From an uncultured Planctomycetaceae bacterium (GTDB lineage Bacteria; Planctomycetota; Planctomycetia; Pirellulales; Pirellulaceae), in contig CALMEE010000070.1 in the NCBI GenBank assembly GCA_937862885.1, positions 1 through 61,139 of the forward strand: a stretch of DNA of 61,139 nucleotides, written 5' to 3'. The notes below the pieces were generated by a model. That model did no database searches. It had not been told where the DNA came from and saw only the letters and a list, made by a program, of their open reading frames with translations. Position numbers and translations under genes: made by a program. Shown piece after piece: positions 23,426-32,826 of this stretch (position 1 is its first letter; each line of letters starts with the position of its first letter).

Positions 23426-23797
23426 ATGGAAACGCATAAGCTAGTGATGCCCGAGCATCTCAACCACTATGGCTACTTGTTTGGCGGTTACATGCTCATG
23501 TGGGTCGATGAGATTGCTTGGATCGCCGCTAGTCTCGACTATCCGGACTATAATTTTGTAACCATCGCAATGGACCGCGTCGAATTTCGCCGCAGCGTGG
23601 GGGAAGGTGTGATTCTGGCATTCCAAACCGAACGAACCCGCATCGGTAAGACGTCGGTCAGTTATGAGGTGACTGTTTTTAAGGCACGCTCAAAGGACAA
23701 ACGCGATGACCATGCATCCATATTCAAGACAACTGTAACTCTAGTGCGTGTTGATGCCGATGGTCAAAAAGCTCCAATCATGCAACCAGCCGAATAA
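23426..23797 (+). CDS. Acyl-CoA thioesterase (hotdog fold, YciA/BFIT-like)
   Basis: This predicted cytoplasmic thioesterase hydrolyses acyl-CoA to the free acid. It has 123 residues in a single hotdog domain. The signature MPEHLNHYGYLFGGYMLMWVDE at the N-terminus carries the FGG turn and the conserved Asp on the central helix. RVEFRRSVGEGV and the TSVSYEVTVF strand follow, as in acyl-CoA hydrolases. Chain-length preference cannot be read from sequence. It stands alone between non-coding gaps, convergent with the transporter gene. Confidence 0.85.
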   Translation: METHKLVMPEHLNHYGYLFGGYMLMWVDEIAWIAASLDYPDYNFVTIAMDRVEFRRSVGEGVILAFQTERTRIGKTSVSYEVTVFKARSKDKRDDHASIFKTTVTLVRVDADGQKAPIMQPAE

Positions 23798-23955
23798 TCA
23801 TTTTCTTGAACATCTCCAAACAACTTGGTCCGCATTTTTGTGATGGAGTTGCGATTGCAACCAAAAGAGTCGAGCACCTAGCCCACTTTTGGATTCTGTA
23901 TCTGGTTACCGCCATTCAACTCAGAGCGGCTGAACATCCTAAGCCAACGACCGAA

Positions 23956-25212
23956 CTATTCGTTGGCGAGCGGCGGTGCCTCATTTTTTTGCTTAGCTTC
24001 TGGCTTGGGCGCCATCGTCAAGACCAGCACGGCACCCAGAATGACGAGAGCCAGGCTAATCTTGAAAGACCAACCGATTTCGTTCCACAAACCCTTGGCC
24101 AAAGTTGTGCTTAAGGTGTTTACAACGGGAGCCATGCCAAACACCAGCGGCATAACAAAAATCGGGCGGCCTCCAAAATTGAACGAGTAGATTATTCCTA
24201 ATGCACCAAACGCTCCTGCCACTCCTGCCAAGATACTCCAAGTAGAACCCATAAAGGTCAACGTACCGGGGTCCGAAGAAAGAAACGGAATTGGCACCAA
24301 CACGGCAATCACAAAGTAGGCCAACCCTACGCATAAAAAGGGCCGTAAGCGGCTTCCAGCCATTTTTGCCTGCCCTTTGTGCAAGACCGGGCCGTAAGCA
24401 CCCCAGCAAAAGGCTGTGAGTAAGATGGAGAGCAACATCTTGAACCAGTCTCCGGCCTTCTGGGCCAAACCCTTTTGTTCACTAGAATCACTCGCATTCT
24501 CCTCCGACACACTTGCTTTAGCAACGCGGTCACTGTTTCCGGAAGTTAGTCCAGTGCCCTCGTCTTCCTCTTCAGCGTTGTCAATTCCTTGGTGGGGCTC
24601 TTGTTCTGCAGATACATTATCTGGTTTCGACGTTGCCTCACCTTGACTCCCAGTTTCATCACTGCGCCCACCTTGCTCGCCATTCTGCTCGCTGGAATCA
24701 GCAATAGCGGGAGTTGGGCCAGTGGAACTGAGTTTTTTTGCCTCAGGCTTGAAAATCAAGACGCCGGCTGCACCCAACGCGACAACAGCAATGCCTACAT
24801 AGAAGAGCCAACTGGCTTCCTTAATCTTTTTGGACATGTACATTGTCAAAAACGTATTGATGACAGGCGCACAGCCAAACACCAACGGCATTACGAAAAT
24901 CGGTTTCCCGCCATAATTGAAGGCTAAGATAATACCAAGTGCTCCCAAAGCCCCGATCGCTCCGGCAGCAAAAGACCAAAGGAATCCTGATAGACTCCAG
25001 CCGCCACTTTCACCGCGATAATACAGTACCGCCAGCGGATAGATCACGGCAATCATGAAATAGGCAAAACCGACCGCCATAAAGGGCTTAAATCGGGCCA
25101 GCCGCCCAGCCTCATCGGCCATGCCCTCTTGCCCCAAATGCAAAATGGGACCATACAGGCCCCAGCAGATTATGGTGAGAAATGTAAATACAAGGAAGGT
25201 AAATCCGCGCAT
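23956..25212 (-). CDS. Internally duplicated multi-pass membrane transporter (DMT-like)
   Basis: This 418-residue membrane protein has two homologous halves. Each begins with a helix of the form LTxxCWGxYGPxLHxGQ (about residues 12-28 and 255-271) and contains GALGIIxxFNxGGxPIFVMPLVFGxAPVxNT (about 95-125 and 330-360). An acidic, Ser/Glu-rich linker of about 85 residues separates them. The pattern is reminiscent of drug/metabolite (EamA-like) transporters, which arose by duplication of a five-helix unit, but the linker and repeats are unusual. The substrate is unknown. The start is the ATG at 25212; a TTG six bases earlier is possible. It is 29 bases downstream of floA on the same strand, probably one operon. 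Confidence 0.75.
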   Translation of the reverse strand: MRGFTFLVFTFLTIICWGLYGPILHLGQEGMADEAGRLARFKPFMAVGFAYFMIAVIYPLAVLYYRGESGGWSLSGFLWSFAAGAIGALGALGIILAFNYGGKPIFVMPLVFGCAPVINTFLTMYMSKKIKEASWLFYVGIAVVALGAAGVLIFKPEAKKLSSTGPTPAIADSSEQNGEQGGRSDETGSQGEATSKPDNVSAEQEPHQGIDNAEEEDEGTGLTSGNSDRVAKASVSEENASDSSEQKGLAQKAGDWFKMLLSILLTAFCWGAYGPVLHKGQAKMAGSRLRPFLCVGLAYFVIAVLVPIPFLSSDPGTLTFMGSTWSILAGVAGAFGALGIIYSFNFGGRPIFVMPLVFGMAPVVNTLSTTLAKGLWNEIGWSFKISLALVILGAVLVLTMAPKPEAKQKNEAPPLANE

Positions 25213-25241
25213 GTTCAAACGAAATCTCGATGCAAAGCCGA

Positions 25242-26261
25242 TTAGTTTTTATGATCTTGCGACACCTGCAAGTTGCCCGCGCGAAACGCATCAGCCATTG
25301 CAAGGGGAACATCCGCTTCGGCCAACACTAACCTAGCCTTATTCTCGGCGACCATCGCTTTCATCTCTTGCTCTTTGGCCACGGCATCGGCGCGACGCTG
25401 TTCCGCCATAGCTCGAGCCACGCGCGTATCAGCTTCAGCTTGATCGGCCTGTAATCGCGCCCCGATATTCTCGCCAACATCGATATCCGCAATGTCAATC
25501 GATACAATTTCGAACGCCGTGTGGGCATCAAGGCCTCTGTCCAGCACCGCCTTCGAAATGCGATCTGGGTTTTCTAACACATGACCATGTACTTCTGCAG
25601 AACCTATCGACGAAATGATGCTCTCACCCACCCGCGCAATCACCGTGTCTTCCGTCGCACCACCGATCAGCTGTTCAAGATTCGTGCGAACCGTAACGCG
25701 TGCACGAATTTTTAATTCGACCCCATCTTTGGCAATCGCGCTCAGAAAGTTTTTGCCACTGCGTTGCGGATCTGGGCAATCGATTACTTTGGGGTAAACA
25801 CTCGTCTTCACGGCGTCCAATACGTCTCGTCCAGCGAGGTCGATCGCCGCTGCGCGGTCAAAGTCTAAGTCGATTCCAGCTCGCTGGGCGGCAATGATCG
25901 CATGGACAACCCGCATCACATCCCCGCCCGCAAGATAATGCGCTTCTAACCTTGCCGTACTCATCCCCGTGCGACGACTAATGTCTAAACCTGCCTGAGC
26001 GGCCATAATCTTCGCAGTGACAATCACTGATGGACGTACTTGGCGAAATCCCATCGCAATAAGACTTGGCATGCTGACATCTGCACTCGACATGTAGGCT
26101 TGGAGCCATAATTTGCCATAAGCAATCATGGCCAAGACAATACTCAAGATCAACAAGAAGGCGATTAAGCCGATGATGCCCCAAATAATAAATGGGATCT
26201 GCAGCGAACCTTCGTCTTCGGCAACGCGTTGGGCGATTAACAAGAATGCGTGATTAAGCAT
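25242..26261 (-). CDS. floA: Flotillin-like protein FloA
   Basis: FloA is a membrane-anchored scaffold that organises functional membrane microdomains. This 339-residue protein starts with a hydrophobic segment ([20 protein letters not shown]), followed by the highly conserved [17 protein letters not shown] region, [31 protein letters not shown], and a long charged coiled-coil ([20 protein letters not shown]) near the C-terminus. Length and order match the FloA/YqfA family. I chose the ATG at 26261 over a TTG three codons earlier. It is the first gene of a likely two-gene unit with the duplicated transporter. Confidence 0.93.
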   Translation of the reverse strand: MLNHAFLLIAQRVAEDEGSLQIPFIIWGIIGLIAFLLILSIVLAMIAYGKLWLQAYMSSADVSMPSLIAMGFRQVRPSVIVTAKIMAAQAGLDISRRTGMSTARLEAHYLAGGDVMRVVHAIIAAQRAGIDLDFDRAAAIDLAGRDVLDAVKTSVYPKVIDCPDPQRSGKNFLSAIAKDGVELKIRARVTVRTNLEQLIGGATEDTVIARVGESIISSIGSAEVHGHVLENPDRISKAVLDRGLDAHTAFEIVSIDIADIDVGENIGARLQADQAEADTRVARAMAEQRRADAVAKEQEMKAMVAENKARLVLAEADVPLAMADAFRAGNLQVSQDHKN

Positions 26262-26538
26262 GGCGACCAATCAAATCTCTTCAAATCTCTTCGAGTCATT
26301 AACGTCAACTAGCTAATCATACTAGAATTCCCATCGATTCGAAAGTCACCAACAAAAAACCAACACACCACCAATCGCAGAAATTCCACTCAAAATGAAG
26401 GGCTTTATAGAATCAACCCTTGAAAGTTCGGTCAAAATCGCCAGCATTCGAACTTACGCCGCAATAGTCGACCAAGGCTTTTCAGCCTTGCCCATCGTTG
26501 GTCGGCACTGCATGGAACCAGGAAACTAGGCAACGTTG

Positions 26539-28338
26539 TCATTGCTGAGTCAGATCGGCGGTACGCTGATCGACGCCACCTTTTACAGAATCAACTTTGA
26601 TGTTGATTTGACCATTTCCGCGCACAATCCAGCGGACGTAGATCAATGAATTGCCACCAATTGAAGGGAGTTTGATGATCTCGGGAGAATTAGCCTGCAC
26701 TGTTGAATTGCGGAACAGAAAATCAGCTGCGTGCTTACCCAGGACAACCTTAGTTCCCTCTCCCTCGATGATGATGTGATCTGGCCGCGTGATTTTATTG
26801 CGCAAGTCGACTGTTGAATGCGTGGGCGTGATTCGATTGTTGCGAATCAAAGCCGTAACTTCATGTAAGTCAGCAGCGAACGACTTGACGTGGACTTCTT
26901 CGATCCGCACTCGGGGCATTTGATCGGCATGGTAAAGAGTGAACGCCATATTTCGGTGACACTCCTCTTGCAACATGAACCCAGGGGGTTGACGCCCCCA
27001 ATTCTTCTTGGTTCCGCCAACCTCAATCTTTCCATAAACCGGATGATCGACTTCTTCCCAGGGCACAATTCCGTCACCAAACAGCACCAAACGATCGAAT
27101 TCTCGCGACCAACCTCCAGCAGGCGCTTGTTCCGAGCGCTGTCGGTCTAAATGAAAATAGTTGTATTGCGTAAACAGTTCGTTTGTGAACGTGAAAACGC
27201 CCAACATTTGATGGAACCAATCAATCTCTCCGCCCCAGACTTCATACAGGTCATTTGCGACGTTCAGGTAACGGTATCCGGGCAAAATGCGTTCGCCGGT
27301 CTTGCCGATTTGGTCATAGACGGCCAAATCTTCGCGTTCGTAACTATCCTCTTTCGATCCTGGCCCGCGGAGCAACATGCCGCCAGTATTATGATAGGTT
27401 TGGGCACCGGCGATGTTGGGACGCTGTTTCACGAAATCAGCCATCACACGATTTTCGATCAATGAAAATGGATAGCGAAACGCTCCCCGCTGCACGTAGT
27501 TGGGTTGCCAATTCCATGGCCAGTCTCGATTGGGATCGTAGCTACCATCGCCATCTTCGCCCGCTCTTCCGTCACCATCCTCATCATAACTCTCAAATCC
27601 GAGGATCGTAAATTCACCCTTTTCGCCTTCCTCTACGGGGACCATCAGGTCGGGGTATTTTGGATGCGATTTGTATCGGCCGTTCGGATCACGAATTCTC
27701 ATTTGTGTGATATGACCATCGCCGTTAAGGTCGTTGTACCCGTCTTCGTTGACCAAGCCATCCATATCGTCATCTACGGGGCGCTGCCCGGAACGAGGCG
27801 AGTTCGTTGAATTGGGACGGTAAAAGTGAGCGTGTCGTGAATCTGGGCTCAAATCTGGCAAGATATAGAACACGCGGTCGCGAAGCAGATCTTGTACGAA
27901 CGAATTTTCCGCATGCATCTCCAGCAAAAACCATGCAGTATACAACGCCACTTCCGTGGCCTGAATCTCGTTGGCATGAATTCCACCGTCGATCCAAAAT
28001 CCCGGTTTGGTTGTCGCATCGCCCTCCGAAAAATTCGTGATCGTGATGACCCACATGTCCCGCCCCTCGGTCGATTTGCCAATTGACTCTAGTCTGGCCA
28101 ATTCGGGAAATGTTGTGGCAAGGCTCTGTAATATCTCGGTACACTCCTCAACATCATGGTATCGATTCCAAAACACCTTGACCTGAGGGGCCGTTGGTCC
28201 GCCGATCGCCTTATAGATTTTCTTTTCAACATCTTCGACCGATGTCTGTCCCATGAGATCTGGAGTGACCATGCACAACCCAGCAACCAAGGCAACACTC
28301 AACAAACAATGACCGAGAGATTTCAATTGGTTTTTCAT
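26539..28338 (-). CDS. Secreted M14-family zinc carboxypeptidase, catalytic residues intact
   Basis: The protein is a predicted exported metallocarboxypeptidase of 599 residues starting at the ATG at 28338. The signal peptide is about residues 1-30 (LLSVALVAGLC core). The M14 zinc ligands are present: His121 and Glu124 in GGIHANE, and His316 in AQTYHNTGG. Glu387 in FTFTNELF is positioned as the catalytic base. Residues 188-220 and 250-270 have Asp-rich D-x-D-x-D-G repeats (DDDMDGLVNEDGYNDLNG, DEDGDGRAGEDGDG) that likely bind calcium. An upstream extension of 24 codons is open but unlikely to be used. It is 123 bases downstream of a paralogous gene on the same strand. Confidence 0.85.
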   Translation of the reverse strand: MKNQLKSLGHCLLSVALVAGLCMVTPDLMGQTSVEDVEKKIYKAIGGPTAPQVKVFWNRYHDVEECTEILQSLATTFPELARLESIGKSTEGRDMWVITITNFSEGDATTKPGFWIDGGIHANEIQATEVALYTAWFLLEMHAENSFVQDLLRDRVFYILPDLSPDSRHAHFYRPNSTNSPRSGQRPVDDDMDGLVNEDGYNDLNGDGHITQMRIRDPNGRYKSHPKYPDLMVPVEEGEKGEFTILGFESYDEDGDGRAGEDGDGSYDPNRDWPWNWQPNYVQRGAFRYPFSLIENRVMADFVKQRPNIAGAQTYHNTGGMLLRGPGSKEDSYEREDLAVYDQIGKTGERILPGYRYLNVANDLYEVWGGEIDWFHQMLGVFTFTNELFTQYNYFHLDRQRSEQAPAGGWSREFDRLVLFGDGIVPWEEVDHPVYGKIEVGGTKKNWGRQPPGFMLQEECHRNMAFTLYHADQMPRVRIEEVHVKSFAADLHEVTALIRNNRITPTHSTVDLRNKITRPDHIIIEGEGTKVVLGKHAADFLFRNSTVQANSPEIIKLPSIGGNSLIYVRWIVRGNGQINIKVDSVKGGVDQRTADLTQQ

Positions 28339-28461
28339 CAGCTTAATTATCTGCAAATAGAGGTGACATGAACTAAGCGCATTGAACGTTGATCTGAATG
28401 ATGGCAGCATACGCTATTTTGAAATCGAATCGAAAGAGCACTCGTCGTTCTTGCATCTTGA

Positions 28462-30342
28462 CTATTCGTGGGGCTTAACTCTGACTTCAGCATCGACCCT
28501 GTGTAGCGTGGGTGACCACGTGTGCAACAAAAATTGATGTTCGGCACCAAGAGATTCCGGTAGCTGGAATAGCCAATGCAGTTCGCTTGTCCCGCCCTGA
28601 CCATCGAGTCGACCAACGCGTTGGCGTGGACTTCCAGATATCCAGCGCGCGTTTTCGGGGACATTCAACGTAACTTGAATCGGATACCATACTTGACCTA
28701 CCTCCCCCATGGCGGGCATTGTCGGCAAGAAACCCGTATTGGTTATCTTGCACTTAACATCATACAAACCAGGTGCCAATTCAATGGCGACGAACTCACG
28801 AACCTCTAACGAAGGCCAAATCGCCTCGAATTCAACCAGGAAATCAACATGCGGTTGAACCAGATCATCGATCAACGATCCAGGTGGATTAAGTCGGTAA
28901 AACGGTTTGAATCCACCGACCTCGACGACGCGATCAGGGAAATCCGGATGCTCGATTTCTTGCCAGTCGACAAACCCGGAAATTGAATTGGCGGCAAACC
29001 AGGCGAGCGCATCCAAATCTTCTGCCCCACGTTTGTCGTCGGCAGCCAATGCTTCTGTAGACTTTTCAACGCCCACTCGTGCGGATTCTGCTCCACCGAC
29101 ACTTTCTTCCGTTTCGGTTGCAGGTATTTCCGCAGTGCTTTCTGCCGGTTGATCCTGTTTCTTTTCGTTGTTGTCTCCGGCAGGTTTAACTTTCGATTCT
29201 TCGGTTTTTGTTTTTGGGATCCACCAGCCGCGCGATGCAAAACTCCAACGCCCGAAGTGAAAATAGGCCCACTCGGAAAATGAACCTGCCCCTGTCGAAG
29301 GTTTCGGTGCGTCCTTACCCCCATGGTGTTTTTGGAATAACTTTGCCAAGTAATCCGTGTACACGCTATCCTTGGTCAAAATCTCCGTCTTGATTCGCGC
29401 GGCATCGTTTCGCGCTGAGCCCTTCCAAGGATGGAACAGATTGTCTTCCGGCGAAAAACAAAAAACAACGCCGATATTCGGATGGTCAAATGCAAAATCG
29501 GCGATCGCGCGTGTCTCGCTTTCTGAAACTTGGTGGGGGCCAGCCCCCTTGCCAAAGTAGGGATAGTTGAACGTGAAATTCCGATTGAAGTCAACACCGT
29601 CCCCCGCGTCCTCTCCAAACCCTTTGTCACCGTCCATGTCTTTCGCTTCCGTAAACAGGCGGTACTCAGCTGGCTCGTTCTTGCCGCGGTCAACTTCGAT
29701 CAGCACACGTGGATCTGTCGGATGGGTGCGGTGCGTGCCTAGACTATCGCGGACGCGCATGAACGTGATCCAGTTGTCGCCATTCAAATCAACTGGTGGA
29801 TCTTCGCCAAATGAAAAGTCGCGGTCGTCATCGGTGATCACTGCATTGCCACTGACTTCCCGATAAGGCTTGCGCAAGTTTTTTTCAGCCGCATCGGGCG
29901 AAGGCACCGGGATAATGTAGACGGTAAATTTCTCCAGAAACGATTTGGTCTTTTCGTCCGTAGCAGATTCCCGCACCAAATGCTCGGCCATGCGCAGGGA
30001 CAACTCCCGCCCCACCAGATGAGGAGCATGCACATTTCCCAGCACCAAGATTGCCGGTTTCTGAACTCCATCCGCAGGCGGAGAAATCTCAACCAACCAA
30101 ATATCGCGGCCTTCAATGGTTTTGCCTAGCGACTTCAATTTCACACCGCCTTTGTCAGCAAGTGCATTGAGGCGTTGTTCGATTTCGGGAAAGGTTAGGT
30201 AACCATTCCACACACCGCTCGACTCCTGAGCTGAAATGTGATTGTTTAGAAATAAGCCCGCAAACATTATCAAAAGAACGCTAGGCACTTGAAATGGCCG
30301 CGTATTGTGAATTGACGAGTAATACATTTTGTGTTCCAACAT
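28462..30342 (-). CDS. Secreted M14-like paralogue without catalytic residues (predicted pseudoenzyme)
   Basis: This 626-residue protein aligns in order with its downstream neighbour: the same signal peptide, the KSLGKTIEGRDIWLVEI block, the Asp-rich D-x-D-x-D segment (DDDRDFSFGEDPPVDLNGDN), and the RVRDSLGTHRTHPTDPRV stretch. The active site has changed. HANE becomes HAPH (His105 kept, Glu replaced by His108), the third zinc ligand His is replaced (FCFSPEDN, Ser297 in its place), and the catalytic Glu position reads SFASRGW (Arg371). It should therefore not hydrolyse peptides, though substrate or calcium binding could remain. About 50 residues around 385-440 are acidic, Ser/Glu-rich and probably disordered. 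The C-terminal 140 residues look like a beta-rich extra domain. Confidence 0.8.
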   Translation of the reverse strand: MLEHKMYYSSIHNTRPFQVPSVLLIMFAGLFLNNHISAQESSGVWNGYLTFPEIEQRLNALADKGGVKLKSLGKTIEGRDIWLVEISPPADGVQKPAILVLGNVHAPHLVGRELSLRMAEHLVRESATDEKTKSFLEKFTVYIIPVPSPDAAEKNLRKPYREVSGNAVITDDDRDFSFGEDPPVDLNGDNWITFMRVRDSLGTHRTHPTDPRVLIEVDRGKNEPAEYRLFTEAKDMDGDKGFGEDAGDGVDFNRNFTFNYPYFGKGAGPHQVSESETRAIADFAFDHPNIGVVFCFSPEDNLFHPWKGSARNDAARIKTEILTKDSVYTDYLAKLFQKHHGGKDAPKPSTGAGSFSEWAYFHFGRWSFASRGWWIPKTKTEESKVKPAGDNNEKKQDQPAESTAEIPATETEESVGGAESARVGVEKSTEALAADDKRGAEDLDALAWFAANSISGFVDWQEIEHPDFPDRVVEVGGFKPFYRLNPPGSLIDDLVQPHVDFLVEFEAIWPSLEVREFVAIELAPGLYDVKCKITNTGFLPTMPAMGEVGQVWYPIQVTLNVPENARWISGSPRQRVGRLDGQGGTSELHWLFQLPESLGAEHQFLLHTWSPTLHRVDAEVRVKPHE

Positions 30343-30820
30343 CGAAGATTTCGACTCCCTCTATGGATATCTGCTCGGAAGGATAAATCGCTCATCCAAT
30401 TTCCTGTTGCATCAATCTAATTTGAGAGTTGCGGCATGTCATACTCTACTATCTTTCTTTACAAAATTTCATTGATAGTATGTTGGCTGAGTCACGTTAC
30501 GCCAGATATGATGGTCAAAGAGAGCGTTCATCAAATTCGATTTGGCGGTAGGGTGGCATTAACTGTTTTGCAATCAAGATCGCGGCGACCTGCGTCAACC
30601 GTCAAGTCTCTGGTAATTCCATTGCTTGGGGAATTGAACCTTACATGATGGTGCCAGCGCAAGCAACTCCTCAACGTGAGCCGACTATTCGTTGAATCGT
30701 AGAATCAATTGTTAACCATAGTTACAGGGCCTACCAGTGCCGAACGAAGGTTGAGGCGGATCTCTCTGCCAAATGGAGACGCAATGTTGCAGTCTGCAAA
30801 CCAACATAAGGTAACGATCA
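30343..30820. other. Intergenic, nothing recognised
   Basis: There is no coding feature. The divergent start regions of the M14-like gene and the oxidase gene are probably here; I see no clear promoter pair. Confidence 0.5.
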
Positions 30821-31828
30821 ATGGCTAATCCAAATTTTACTGTGTTGGGCTGCGGCGTAATTGGATTGACGACCGCCATTCGGTTACTGGAGACTTTCGC
30901 CTGCCCCACAAGAATAATCGCCCGCGATCTGCCGCCAGCAACAACATCGAACATCGCTGCGGCGATATGGATGCCGTTTTTGGTTGAACCTGCCGACAAG
31001 GCATTGCTTTGGTCAAAACATACCTTCGATGTCTATGAAACGCAGCAATCGATGGCAGCAACTGGAATCTACATGTCCGACCTGTTTGAGTTTTTTGAGG
31101 AACTCGTGCCGCTTGCCGATTGGGCAACCGCCATCCGAAATTATCGGCACGCTCGTGCAGAAGAAATTCCAGACGGTTTCAACATCGGTTATGTGTACGA
31201 AGTACCGATCATTGAAACGCCGTACTACATGCCCTATCTGATCCAGCGGTTCTCTGAACTGGGGGGTGAAATCAGCGTGCAGACCGTACACGCTATCGAA
31301 GACGTCTCCTCAAGCGATTCAATCACCGTCAATTGCACTGGCCTCGGAGCCGGTAAATTGCTGAACGATCACGACGTGTTTCCGATTCGCGGCCAAATTT
31401 TGCGGATGGAATCGATCAATTCGCGGCGCAGCCTCACCATCGATACAGGAGAACATGCGATAACGTACATTATTCCGCGAAGCAACGATACGATTATCGG
31501 CGGAACCACCCTATCAGGCATCTGGGACACCGCCGTCGACCCGGCGACCTCGCAACGGATCCTAGCAAGTGCCAGATACTTTGAACCCAGACTTCGCGAC
31601 GCCGTAGTGTTGGAAGAAATTGTTGGCTTGCGACCAGGCAGAACGAAAATTCGCTTAGAAATTGGGGCAGATCGCAAGGGACACCCCATCATTCACAATT
31701 ACGGACATGGCGGTTCCGGCTTCACGCTATGCTGGGGATGCGCGGATGCAGTTTGCGACCTCGTGGCAACATTGCGAAGCACCCCATCAATATCAGTGCA
31801 CAGACATCGGAATTTGCCCGGCGACTAA
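30821..31828 (+). CDS. D-amino-acid oxidase family flavoenzyme
   Basis: The product is predicted to oxidise D-amino acids with FAD to give the 2-oxo acid, ammonia and hydrogen peroxide. The 335-residue length is typical of DAAO. The N-terminal Rossmann motif VLGCGVIGLTTAIRLLE binds FAD. The C-terminal signature GLRPGRTKIRLE (Arg for the substrate carboxylate) and HNYGHGGSGFTLCWGCA (Gly-rich FAD contact) are clear. A Shine-Dalgarno-like AAGG lies eight bases before the ATG. Glycine or other amine oxidase activity is possible because the family is mixed. The gene is alone on its strand. Confidence 0.86.
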   Translation: MANPNFTVLGCGVIGLTTAIRLLETFACPTRIIARDLPPATTSNIAAAIWMPFLVEPADKALLWSKHTFDVYETQQSMAATGIYMSDLFEFFEELVPLADWATAIRNYRHARAEEIPDGFNIGYVYEVPIIETPYYMPYLIQRFSELGGEISVQTVHAIEDVSSSDSITVNCTGLGAGKLLNDHDVFPIRGQILRMESINSRRSLTIDTGEHAITYIIPRSNDTIIGGTTLSGIWDTAVDPATSQRILASARYFEPRLRDAVVLEEIVGLRPGRTKIRLEIGADRKGHPIIHNYGHGGSGFTLCWGCADAVCDLVATLRSTPSISVHRHRNLPGD

Positions 31829-31953
31829 CGTTACTTCCGTTAGCCCTGTAAAGATTTCTCGTGACATTCTTGTGCATGTGTTTACCCGATTAACGAATGG
31901 GGATCCCGCGAATGTCAGCGATCCACAACCCAGGAGACTCCAAGCAGCCTAAA

Positions 31954-32817
31954 TCATTTGGCCAAATCCGCTTTGAGGTGATTATCGAATAGGGTACCCG
32001 CGCGTTGCAAGAACTCATTGGCGCGCTGCACTGAACTGCTCACTTCGTCAACATAACCGTCCGCGGCAGCAGACCAGGCGCGATTCAAATAGCGTTCGCT
32101 ACTAGCGAATTCAGTCATAATATCGGCAAAAGCCTGCATCCCAAATTTCTGCATCATGGCGTTTCGTGAGTCCGCGAAATCAGAATAGTGCGGCACGCAT
32201 TGCACATCGATATATTCCACAACCTCTTCTGGAATCATCTTGCTTACTTGTTTGTTAAGCGCGCTGACATTTGACAGCAGGTGATCGAGGGCCTTTTTTA
32301 AGGTACCCAATTCATCCTGCACCCGCCCCGTCTCACGCAAAGCACTTCTCAGGGACGAACGCAATAACACAATTCCCACAATTGCAACTAAAGCGGATAA
32401 GCCATACCACAACCATGAAATTGTCGGCCACTTGTTCTGCAGTCGTGCTACTCGCATTTCGAGGATCGCATTCTTGGAGACCATTTTCACCGGTCTGGAT
32501 TTCTGCGACGATTCAGCTTCATGATCCGTTGGCGGCTCCGTCGCTTCCGTGCTCGTCCGATTTCTTTCTGTATCGTACCAGTCGCTCAGAAGCCTCATCA
32601 GCCCACCGAAATCTGCTTCGCTCAAATTGGCTATCGGTCCCGACGTAATGGAATCGAGTACCGTCTGCGGAATTTCAAAATTGTCGTCCAACATCGCTAC
32701 TGCGTTCCATTCAGAATCGGACAGCAGATCTATTTCCTTTTTCGAGACCGAGGCTAAGGCCGCCGATAGGAATCCGCCCCAGAGTAAAATCTGTCCCAAT
32801 AAGCGTTGATTATTCAT
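31954..32817 (-). CDS. Predicted membrane protein linked to the OPT transporter, function unknown
   Basis: This 287-residue protein has an N-terminal hydrophobic segment (ILLWGGFLSAALASVS, probably a signal peptide or anchor) and a second segment at about 132-152 (WLWYGLSALVAIVGIVLL). Between and after them the sequence is polar. The part after the second segment (about 153-200) is a likely coiled coil. No family is recognised. Its start is nine bases from the stop of the OPT transporter on the same strand, so it is almost certainly cotranscribed and may be an accessory subunit of it. That link is inferred from position only. Confidence 0.65.
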   Translation of the reverse strand: MNNQRLLGQILLWGGFLSAALASVSKKEIDLLSDSEWNAVAMLDDNFEIPQTVLDSITSGPIANLSEADFGGLMRLLSDWYDTERNRTSTEATEPPTDHEAESSQKSRPVKMVSKNAILEMRVARLQNKWPTISWLWYGLSALVAIVGIVLLRSSLRSALRETGRVQDELGTLKKALDHLLSNVSALNKQVSKMIPEEVVEYIDVQCVPHYSDFADSRNAMMQKFGMQAFADIMTEFASSERYLNRAWSAAADGYVDEVSSSVQRANEFLQRAGTLFDNHLKADLAK

Positions 32818-32826
32818 AAATTGACC

